DNA of 12,018 bases from Conexibacter sp. GTDB taxonomy: Bacteria > Actinomycetota > Thermoleophilia > Solirubrobacterales > Solirubrobacteraceae. The notes under the pieces were generated by a model that worked only from the letters and a program-made list of their open reading frames with translations, made no database searches and was not told the DNA's origin. The stretch is from contig JAOPZG010000133.1 of NCBI GenBank assembly GCA_025964215.1, positions 1-12,018 on the forward strand, given 5' to 3'. Shown piece by piece: positions 8,045 through 12,018 of the stretch (position 1 is the stretch's first letter; the number at the start of each line of letters is the position of its first letter). The translations under genes and the position numbers were made by a program.

Positions 8045-8208
8045 GCGCTGCCCCTGAGCCCGGTGACGACCTCGCCGACCTCCGGCGCGCCATAGGCGGA
8101 CGGAGCATGGAGGGACCGGGACCTCGACCCCGCCATCCCGAACGCCTAAGGCTCTGCGTGCCGGAGGCATCGACGTAGCGGGCTCTCGTCCAAACCCGAA
8201 GGTCTTGA

Positions 8209-8227
8209 CTGTCACGTCTAGAGACAG
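8209..8227. promoter_or_regulatory. Short inverted repeat CTGTC-N9-GACAG
   Basis: The arms CTGTC (8209-8213) and GACAG (8223-8227) are perfect complements around a 9-nt centre that contains TCTAGA. This may be a half of a protein-binding site. It is short enough to occur by chance. Confidence 0.2.
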
Positions 8228-8236
8228 ATCGCTGAG

Positions 8237-8253
8237 GATTACTAAACGTAATC
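8237..8253. promoter_or_regulatory. Operator-like palindrome GATTAC-N5-GTAATC
   Basis: Perfect 6-bp arms, GATTAC and GTAATC, flank the 5-nt centre TAAAC. It lies in the most AT-rich part of the region between the divergent SDR remnant and the secreted-protein gene. The size and symmetry suit a dimeric repressor of the TetR type. SDR genes are often controlled that way, but no regulator gene is present in this window. The assignment is inference from symmetry and location. Confidence 0.4.
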
Positions 8254-8380
8254 TTTGAATTCGTTTGGGTCGAAGATGCTCCATGAATTCTGCATATGAA
8301 GGTGCCGCGCTTCCTCGCTCCCTACGGTCGCGCGCCCTCGTCGGCGGCTTGTGCCGTCCGTCCACCGCTTCAGGAGGAAG

Positions 8381-9364
8381 ATGCTCTCTCTGGTTCCCCG
8401 GACGCGAACCCACGCGTTTGGAACATTTGCCGCGTTGCTCGTCACCGCCGCGCTTTCCGCGCTCGCTGGTGCCGCCCCCGTTTACGCCGACCTGGCCGCG
8501 AGCCAGGCGGCGAACGATCAGCACGCCGCCCAGGCCCGCGCCGAGGCGCAGACCATCGGCAATCAGGCCGAGATCACGAAGCGCTTCGGAGTCCGTCCCG
8601 CGCCCGTACCGCCAGCATCGGCACCGCTTCGCCGGTCCGATCAAGCGCCGGACGCCGCGACAAGCACGCTGATCCCCGATCCACCGGCGGCCCCCAATTC
8701 GCTCGTGACGCCGATGTCGAGCCCGACCGGGCCGAACGGCACGCTGCGTTACAAGTTCAGCATCAGCGCGCCGTATGTCGGGCTACGCGATGTCGTCAAC
8801 GGCATGATCGTCGGCGAAGGTCGCAACGGCTGGGGCTTCGAGTGGGCGCCCAACCACTGGAACAACAACGCGAACTTCAAGTTCGGCTGGACCGAAGGCT
8901 CGTCGTCGACCGGTCTGGTGCAGCACTGCTTGTACGTGCCCGACCCCAGTAGCAACCTTGTGGACGGCACGACCGCGCCCACCCACGATTGCACCTACGT
9001 CGGCGAGTTGCATATGCCCGACTACGCGCTGAGCTGGAACGGCAATAACCAGGGCGTCAATTGCAGCGGCGCGAGCTGCGACGGCCAGTACACGACGATC
9101 GACGCCAGCAAGTGCCCGTGGGGCACGCCGCAGTACGCGAACGTCCAACCGTGGATCACCAATGGGTCCGGCATGCGCGGCGAGAGCCTACGCACGCTGA
9201 ACCCGGGGCAGGTCGTGTTCTGGCGGTACATCACCAAGGACTACCGGCACGTCCTCGTCAACATCCACGGCCTGGGCTCCGGTGCCCAGTCGTGGGGCTG
9301 GATCTGGTCGGACTGCATCACCAATTACGGTCCGTACGTCTACGCGCCCGATCCCAACCTGTAG
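8381..9364 (+). CDS. Secreted six-cysteine protein of unknown function, SH3-like C-terminal region
   Basis: This 327-residue protein has a signal peptide (residues 1 to about 36, ending PVYA-DLAAS). An Ala/Gln-rich, probably helical segment (38-66) and a Pro-rich linker (71-117) follow. The globular part (120-327) is rich in Trp, Asn, Tyr and Gly. The mature protein holds six Cys (183, 204, 228, 233, 245, 312), which is compatible with three disulfides. The segment VVFWRYITKDYRHVLVNI plus the later WGWIWSDCI (279-314) resembles the SH3-like beta-barrels of exported actinobacterial proteins. No catalytic motif is recognised. ATG 8381 is chosen because AGGAGG (8372-8377) lies directly before it, with only 3 nt of spacing, and the signal peptide begins there. 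GTG 8351 is an in-frame alternative. A second small secreted protein is encoded 83 nt downstream, probably in the same operon. Confidence 0.8.
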   Translation: MLSLVPRTRTHAFGTFAALLVTAALSALAGAAPVYADLAASQAANDQHAAQARAEAQTIGNQAEITKRFGVRPAPVPPASAPLRRSDQAPDAATSTLIPDPPAAPNSLVTPMSSPTGPNGTLRYKFSISAPYVGLRDVVNGMIVGEGRNGWGFEWAPNHWNNNANFKFGWTEGSSSTGLVQHCLYVPDPSSNLVDGTTAPTHDCTYVGELHMPDYALSWNGNNQGVNCSGASCDGQYTTIDASKCPWGTPQYANVQPWITNGSGMRGESLRTLNPGQVVFWRYITKDYRHVLVNIHGLGSGAQSWGWIWSDCITNYGPYVYAPDPNL

Positions 9365-9385
9365 GTCGCGTCCGCAACCCGCGAC
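9365..9385 (+). other. Small stem-loop immediately after the stop codon
   Basis: GTCGCG (9365-9370) and CGCGAC (9380-9385) form a perfect 6-bp stem with a 9-nt loop, beginning at the base after the TAG at 9364. No T-run follows, so it is more likely an mRNA-stabilising or minor element than an intrinsic terminator. Confidence 0.3.
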
Positions 9386-9401
9386 GCTCAATGACGTTGT
9401 A

Positions 9402-9434
9402 GTGGGACCCTCGTGGACTCACGGGGGCTCCCAC
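9402..9434 (+). promoter_or_regulatory. Long intercistronic hairpin just before a ribosome binding site
   Basis: The left arm (9402-9415) and right arm (9420-9434) pair over about 14 bp. The pairing has one G-T wobble, a single-base bulge in the right arm and a GACT tetraloop. The hairpin ends 3 nt before the AGGAGG (9438-9443) of the next gene. There is no T-tract, so it is not a standard terminator. Its position suggests an effect on mRNA processing, on attenuation, or on access to the ribosome binding site. Confidence 0.55.
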
Positions 9435-9447
9435 GGCAGGAGGAGAA

Positions 9448-10062
9448 ATGAAAATGCGACGTACCCTCATCACCATGGCGCTCTGCGCCCTGGTACCGGC
9501 CACGGCTCAGGCCAAGAGCAGCTCTACGGTGGAGTTGACCGCCGCGAGCGACACGGCCGGCGCCGCGCTGTCCACGACGCAGCACGTTGCCCTGACGACC
9601 ATCGACGCCAGTCGGTTCAGCATCACCCGGACCCCGAGTCATACCGCCGTCACGTTGCGTTATCCCAGGGCGCATCCGTGCGCCACGACAACGGTCAGGT
9701 TGACCGTCGTCCCATCGGCCGACCCGTTGCAGGCCGTTCGCGCGATGCAACCCGACGCCTTCGAGGAAGGCACCGTGCTTCATCCCCCCGCCGGTCAGGG
9801 GCTCTTGGCAGCCGGGACGCCGACGACCTTCGCAGCATGGCGCCAGCGCGACAACATCGCTAACAACGACCAGCTCGTGACCACCGCCGTCTCCGCCCGC
9901 AAGCTACGGGTCTACACCAAGGGAGCGTCCACCGGCCGCGACGCGCTCCGCGTGGTCACGATCTCCGGAAAGACGACGCGGACCGCAAGCACCTGCGCGG
10001 GCGCGTCGAGCTTCACGCTGGGCCCGGGAATCGACGCGCTCGCGCAGACGCAGGCGCGCTGA
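9448..10062 (+). CDS. Small secreted protein of unknown function
   Basis: This 204-residue protein begins with a clear signal peptide (MKMRRTLITMALCALVPATA, cleavage likely after AQA at residue 22). The mature part is Thr/Ala-rich, mostly beta-like, and has two Cys (78 and 183) that may form a disulfide. I recognise no family. AGGAGG (9438-9443) lies 4 nt before ATG 9448; the second in-frame ATG at 9454 is also possible. The gene follows the six-cysteine secreted protein gene on the same strand after 83 nt containing a strong hairpin. The two are probably cotranscribed and may act together at the cell surface. Codon use is somewhat less strictly G/C-ending than in the large secreted genes upstream. 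Confidence 0.75.
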   Translation: MKMRRTLITMALCALVPATAQAKSSSTVELTAASDTAGAALSTTQHVALTTIDASRFSITRTPSHTAVTLRYPRAHPCATTTVRLTVVPSADPLQAVRAMQPDAFEEGTVLHPPAGQGLLAAGTPTTFAAWRQRDNIANNDQLVTTAVSARKLRVYTKGASTGRDALRVVTISGKTTRTASTCAGASSFTLGPGIDALAQTQAR

Positions 10063-10307
10063 GGCCGAGCCGTGCATGTGGTGAAGGTGGGCAGGCCGCA
10101 AGCGCTCAGGGCCGGCGCTCAGCGCGGGGCAAACTCGATCGTCCCCTACCCGGCGTTGACGCGCTACGCGGGTGGCGGCTGATCGCGACCGGCGCCCGCG
10201 AGCGCGTCCATTAACCTGGAGGCTGAGCGAGGCCCCTACTGAAAGCGCGCGGCCCCCGTGCGACGGGGCGCACCGGGACCGTGGGTTCGAGGTGTTGCGG
10301 GACGCGT
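10063..10307. other. Noncoding stretch between convergent genes
   Basis: No credible protein frame is seen here on either strand. It contains a direct repeat of GCGCTCAG (10102-10109 and 10115-10122), which also allows an imperfect stem-loop at 10102-10125. It also contains the hairpin at 10252-10269 that follows the minus-strand gene. Otherwise nothing is recognised. Confidence 0.4.
10252..10269 (-). terminator. Weak terminator-like hairpin after the minus-strand gene
   Basis: Read on the minus strand, GCCCCGT, a CGC loop and ACGGGGGC form a short stem with one bulged G, followed some bases later by a short TTT. It lies about 40 nt beyond the stop of the gene that ends at 10308. The lack of a proper T-tract makes the call tentative. 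Confidence 0.3.
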
Positions 10308-10709
10308 CTACTTCATCGGGTTGGGGCCGTGCTGGTCGTCGGGGTCCACGTCCTCGCCGCGTGCACTCGCGACCTCGACTGCGCGGTCGCGCAGTTCGAG
10401 CAGCTCGCGTGCCTCTGCGAGCAGCGTCGTCACGTTGTCAACGTCCTTGAGGTTCTTCGGCCAGAGTGGTTCGATCCACGCGATAGCTGAATCCGCCACG
10501 GCGACCGTCTGCGATGCGGTCAGCGTTCCTGCCTCGGCCGCCCTCCACAGGTCCGTCGCCTCCGCGACGCGCTCGACGTCCTCCGTGTCCGGGTCGTCGC
10601 CGAGCAGATCGCTGTCGGCGCGGACCGCTTCCCTCAGCACTTCGAGGATGGACGGGAGCAGGTGCCCGGGAATCGGGACGGCGGGCTCAGTAGGTTCTGT
10701 CTTGTCCAC
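10308..10709 (-). CDS. Small acidic helical protein, function unknown
   Basis: The protein has 133 residues if it starts at GTG 10709, which has AAGGAG 10 nt upstream. An ATG at 10787, directly after the stop of the upstream small gene, would add 26 residues. I prefer GTG because that extra part is read through a strong hairpin and has odd composition. The protein is acidic and largely alpha-helical. Amphipathic stretches such as LLPSILEVLREAVRADSDLL and NVTTLLAEARELLELRDRAV suggest a helical bundle, and the tail is polar (EDVDPDDQHGPNPMK). It has no signal peptide or membrane segment. Codon use supports real coding on this strand; the opposite-strand frame is Ser-rich junk. Similar small acidic proteins are common in phage-like or integrated regions of actinobacteria, but I do not recognise a family. 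Confidence 0.6.
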   Translation of the reverse strand: MDKTEPTEPAVPIPGHLLPSILEVLREAVRADSDLLGDDPDTEDVERVAEATDLWRAAEAGTLTASQTVAVADSAIAWIEPLWPKNLKDVDNVTTLLAEARELLELRDRAVEVASARGEDVDPDDQHGPNPMK

Positions 10710-10732
10710 GGAGCATGTTCTCCTTGGGCCAT

Positions 10733-10768
10733 GCCCCCGGCCGTCGCAAGCGGCGCGGGGGCGCTTTT
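10733..10768 (+). terminator. Strong plus-strand intrinsic terminator without an obvious gene
   Basis: GCCCCCGGCCG (10733-10743), a 7-nt loop and CGGCGCGGGGGC (10751-10762) form an 11-bp GC stem with one bulged G, followed by GC and TTTT (10765-10768). It works only in the plus direction, because on the minus strand the A-run precedes the stem. No plus-strand gene ends just upstream. It would therefore stop read-through from the secreted-protein genes 670 nt away, or it is left over from a lost gene. It sits in the leader of the minus-strand gene starting at 10709. Confidence 0.6.
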
Positions 10769-10787
10769 GCGGTTGCAAGTTGTTCAT

Positions 10788-10967
10788 CTAGGAAGTCTCG
10801 TTATGCGCCTCCTCGCTCGGTCGCTCCGCCAGCGCGTCGCGGTATCGGGTGAGTTCCCGGATCAAGCTGGCCCGGGGGCCGCTTTCGGCGGCGGACTCCT
10901 CCAGTTCGCGCACCGCGATGTCAGCCAGCTCGGCCAGCTCCTCTCGCCCGACTATTCCGCAACGCAA
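10788..10967 (-). CDS. 59-residue acidic helical protein, possibly truncated at the N-terminus
   Basis: The minus-strand frame reads VGREELAELADIAVRELEES, then AAESGPRASLIRELTRYRDA, then LAERPSEEAHNETS and a TAG. Its Glu/Arg/Leu periodicity is that of a real helical protein. The only start codon upstream that gives the whole segment is TTG 10967, which has no Shine-Dalgarno sequence. The first residues from it (MRCGI) are encoded opposite a HEPN-like fragment. The gene may therefore be N-terminally truncated at a recombination joint near 10950. The stop is directly followed by an ATG of the next minus-strand gene (TAGATG), which suggests they once formed an operon. No family is recognised. 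Confidence 0.4.
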   Translation of the reverse strand: MRCGIVGREELAELADIAVRELEESAAESGPRASLIRELTRYRDALAERPSEEAHNETS

Positions 10968-11096
10968 CGGCGCACCGAGCCACGAGCTACACCCGCGCCG
11001 AGGCCGAAGACGTCATCCACCTCGTCAACCTCTGCGCTCGTCTGCTGGCGAAAGTGGAGCCCGCGGCGCCGGACGCGACGAGCGAGGTCGCCTAAG
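10955..11096 (+). pseudogene. Start-less C-terminal fragment resembling a HEPN/TIGR02391-like protein
   Basis: One plus-strand frame reads LFRNATAHRATSYTRAEAED, then VIHLVNLCARLLAKVEP and a stop at 11094-11096. The R-N-x3-H motif (RNATAH, 10958-10975) followed by an acidic helix and a Leu-rich helix is how HEPN-type and TIGR02391 (Ymh) proteins end. In HEPN RNases that motif is the active site. There is no ATG, GTG or TTG in frame back to at least 10892, and the frame upstream of 10950 reads as nonsense opposite a plausible minus-strand gene. It is therefore a 5'-truncated remnant. The family assignment rests on one short motif and is tentative. Confidence 0.4.
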
Positions 11097-11259
11097 GGCG
11101 TTCGCGCGGCAGAGTCAACGCCCTCCGCGCTGCTGCTGATCCTGGCGCAGCCCTAGCGGCCACGAGGGCGCTCGCCACGCGTCCTTCCGGGACTCTCGTT
11201 TCCAAATTGTTTCCAAAACGGCCTCTGCGAGGCACGGCCAGCCTGAGCCCGAAACGACG
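11097..11259. other. Noncoding stretch between the HEPN-like fragment and the tRNA terminator
   Basis: Frames here on both strands look like shadows. The notable content is the tandem GTTTCCAAA repeat listed separately, which stands out as a small AT-rich island in GC-rich sequence. Nothing else is recognised. Confidence 0.4.
11198..11217. repeat. Tandem direct repeat GTTTCCAAA
   Basis: Two perfect copies of GTTTCCAAA (11198-11206 and 11209-11217) are separated by TT, giving an 11-nt period, about one helical turn. They lie 74 nt beyond the 3' end of the tRNA-Val gene. Repeated short sites beside a tRNA 3' end are often arm-type integrase sites or att remnants, but no integrase gene is visible here. 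Confidence 0.5.
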
Positions 11260-11283
11260 AAACCCCCGAGGGCTCGGGGGTTT
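11260..11283 (-). terminator. Intrinsic terminator of the tRNA-Val gene
   Basis: AAACCCCCGAG (11260-11270) and CTCGGGGGTTT (11273-11283) form a perfect 11-bp stem with a 2-base GG centre. It lies 7 nt beyond the tRNA 3' end on the minus strand, where a TTT ends the stem and a TTTC follows shortly after. The symmetry would let it act in both directions, but its position fits the tRNA. Confidence 0.8.
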
Positions 11284-11290
11284 CCGATGA

Positions 11291-11364
11291 TGGGCGGTCT
11301 CGGACTTGAACCGAGGACCCCTCGCTTGTAAGGCGAGTGCTCTGACCAACTGAGCTAACCGCCC
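11291..11364 (-). tRNA. tRNA-Val (anticodon UAC)
   Basis: The minus strand folds into a complete 74-nt cloverleaf. The acceptor stem is GGGCGGT paired with ACCGCCC, with discriminator A. The D stem is GCTC/GAGC, the anticodon stem CTCGC/GCGAG with loop CTTACAA, the variable loop GGGTC, and the T stem CTCGG/CCGAG with loop TTCAAGT. Anticodon TAC reads Val codon GUA and, by wobble, other GUN codons. CCA is not encoded. A TAGCCT -10-like box (11375-11380, minus strand) lies 10 nt upstream of the 5' end. A strong terminator follows 7 nt downstream, so this is a monocistronic tRNA unit. Confidence 0.97.
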
Positions 11365-11434
11365 GCGGTCGCACAGGCTACGGGGTCGCGCGGGCGCGCG
11401 AGGGCCGCGAGATGCGGAGAAGTGGTCGTTCGGG

Positions 11435-11460
11435 GTGTGAACGTCTGAACGCCGGGGTAC
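11435..11460 (+). promoter_or_regulatory. SigB/SigF-type promoter candidate
   Basis: GTGT (11435-11438), 16 nt, then GGGTAC (11455-11460) approximates the GTTT-N15-17-GGGTAT consensus of group 3 stress/sporulation-type sigma factors in Gram-positive bacteria. It lies 12 nt upstream of ATG 11473, so the leader would be only a few bases long. The -35 element has one mismatch. The assignment is inferred from the consensus. Confidence 0.4.
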
Positions 11461-11472
11461 TCGTTACCTACG

Positions 11473-11820
11473 ATGCTCGACCAGCGCCAAGCCAAGCGTG
11501 ATGTGTTCGTCCTCGACGGGACCTTCGGGCTCGTCGGGCGTCTCGACGGGATCCACATCGATCCTGACGGCGAGGCCTGGGGCACGGTCCACTGCGGGAC
11601 CTTCGGCGCCCGGACGCGGCTCGTGCCCCTCCGCGGCGCGCAGTGGTGGAGCGGCTACCTGCGGATCGCGTGCTCGCGCCACCAGGTGCGGACCGCGCCA
11701 GAGTCCGCCGCCGACGTCCTGATCGACGACGACGACGCCGAGACCTTGCGCGAGCACTACAGCGCTACGGCCCTCGAGGACGAGGGCGTCGAGCAGCGCT
11801 TCTTCCGGCCCGACTTCTAG
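11473..11820 (+). CDS. PRC-barrel domain protein
   Basis: This 115-residue cytosolic protein is built on a PRC-barrel-like domain. The order GLVGRLDGIHIDPDGEAWGT (residues 19-38), TRLVPLRGA (48-56), SGYLRIACSRHQVRTAPE (60-77) and then a helix ending LREHYS matches the family pattern: a G-x-V-G turn, an aspartate-rich strand, a V-P-L strand and a C-terminal HY helix. PRC-barrels occur in photosynthetic reaction centre H subunits, the RNA-processing factor RimM and many small stress proteins; this one has no extra domain, so its role is unknown. ATG 11473 follows a possible SigB/SigF-type promoter, which would make it a general stress gene. No Shine-Dalgarno sequence is seen. It is transcribed divergently from the tRNA gene and towards the Pro-rich gene. 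Confidence 0.75.
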   Translation: MLDQRQAKRDVFVLDGTFGLVGRLDGIHIDPDGEAWGTVHCGTFGARTRLVPLRGAQWWSGYLRIACSRHQVRTAPESAADVLIDDDDAETLREHYSATALEDEGVEQRFFRPDF

Positions 11821-11850
11821 GCCCACCCACCAGCAACATGTAGGACAGCC

Positions 11851-11875
11851 ACGGGGCGCGATCTTCGCGCCCCGT
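11851..11875. terminator. Bidirectional terminator hairpin between convergent genes
   Basis: ACGGGGCGCGA (11851-11861) and TCGCGCCCCGT (11865-11875) form a perfect 11-bp stem with a TCT triloop. It lies 31 nt after the stop of the PRC-barrel gene and 15 nt beyond the stop of the convergent gene. The T-tracts are poor, as is common in very GC-rich genomes. Confidence 0.7.
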
Positions 11876-11889
11876 TCGCGTTCCCGGAC

Positions 11890-12018
11890 CTACTCGGCCG
11901 GGACGCTCGGCGCGGGGTCCGGCTGCGTCTCGACGGTCGGCTGCACCGGACCGGGATCGGGCGCCGGGGCGGGATCGGCCGGCGGCGCCGGGTCGGCGGG
12001 CGCGGGCGGGACGCCGGG
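11890..12018 (-). CDS. Pro/Ala-rich C-terminus of a protein running off the window (partial)
   Basis: The minus-strand frame is open from the right edge to a TAG at 11892-11890 and gives 42 residues made of DPAP-like units (PADPAPPADPAPAPDPGPV) ending PSVPAE. Such Pro/Asp/Ala tails are common linkers or ends of exported or membrane-attached proteins. It converges on the PRC-barrel gene with a shared hairpin terminator between them, which supports a real gene end here. The start and main domains lie outside the window. GC-rich repeats of this kind can also stay open by chance, so confidence is moderate. Confidence 0.5.
   Translation of the reverse strand, partial: PGVPPAPADPAPPADPAPAPDPGPVQPTVETQPDPAPSVPAE

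Larger units (their letters stand above)
8045..8380. other. Gene-free, relatively AT-rich intergenic region
   Basis: No convincing coding frame is visible here. The half nearest the SDR (8045-8160) is GC-rich and is where the lost SDR N-terminus would have been. From about 8200 to 8300 the sequence becomes markedly AT-richer than anything else in the window. It holds two inverted repeats (listed separately) and two copies of TGAATTC about 28 nt apart. It should contain the promoter of the secreted-protein gene at 8381 and, formerly, that of the SDR. I could not place confident -35 and -10 boxes. Confidence 0.5.

Noticed and set aside
10102..10122. Repeat of GCGCTCAG as a possible CRISPR or transposon end
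   Set aside because: There are only two 8-bp copies, with no spacers, cas genes or transposase; most likely chance in GC-rich sequence.
10258..10791. Ser-rich plus-strand frame of 177 codons
   Set aside because: It is antisense to a minus-strand gene with normal codon use and helical periodicity; the Ser-rich composition is a shadow artefact.
11092..11374. Minus-strand frames across the tRNA, including one reading SSVGQSTRLTSEGSSVQV
   Set aside because: These are typical false translations of a tRNA gene and its flank; the cloverleaf is complete.

Overview
The window is uniformly GC-rich with strong G/C preference at third codon positions. It carries large secreted proteins that end in basic beta-sandwich domains, and some genes whose start codon sits close behind a TANNNT box. 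This style fits an actinobacterium, most likely class Thermoleophilia (Solirubrobacterales-like). That placement is inference from sequence style, not from a marker gene.

Left part (1-1900): the 3' end of a secreted protein; a phosphoribosyltransferase with a clear PRPP loop, probably leaderless; a STAS-domain anti-sigma-factor antagonist preceded by a 10-codon upstream ORF that overlaps its start; and a VOC (glyoxalase-type) protein with all four metal-ligand positions. A second VOC gene on the opposite strand is broken by an internal deletion and frameshift, and it overlaps the tail of the intact one.

Centre (1993-7448): two large exported proteins joined by a 4-nt ATGA overlap. The first is a seven-repeat beta-propeller plus a PKD domain and a C-terminal beta domain. 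The second is an 1144-residue multidomain protein with Ig/TIG-like modules and a central region in which I recognise a possible papain-like Cys/His/Asp(Asn) triad. This pair is the most interesting functional unit in the window. It looks like a cell-surface or secreted enzyme/adhesin cassette.

Right-centre (7460-10062): a short-chain dehydrogenase that has lost its NAD-binding N-terminus; a relatively AT-rich, palindrome-bearing intergenic region; and two genes for small secreted proteins of unknown function, separated by a strong hairpin placed just before the second ribosome binding site.

Right part (10063-12018): an accessory-looking patch with two small acidic helical proteins on the minus strand, an orphan plus-strand terminator, and a start-less fragment that resembles the C-terminal end of a HEPN/TIGR02391-like protein. 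Next come a tandem GTTTCCAAA repeat and a tRNA-Val(UAC) gene with its own terminator. This arrangement suggests remains of tRNA-targeted integration, but no integrase or duplicated tRNA end is visible. A PRC-barrel protein with a SigB/SigF-like promoter and the Pro-rich C-terminus of a convergent gene close the window. Three independent damaged genes (VOC, SDR, HEPN-like) show that the flanks of the intact cassettes are decaying.
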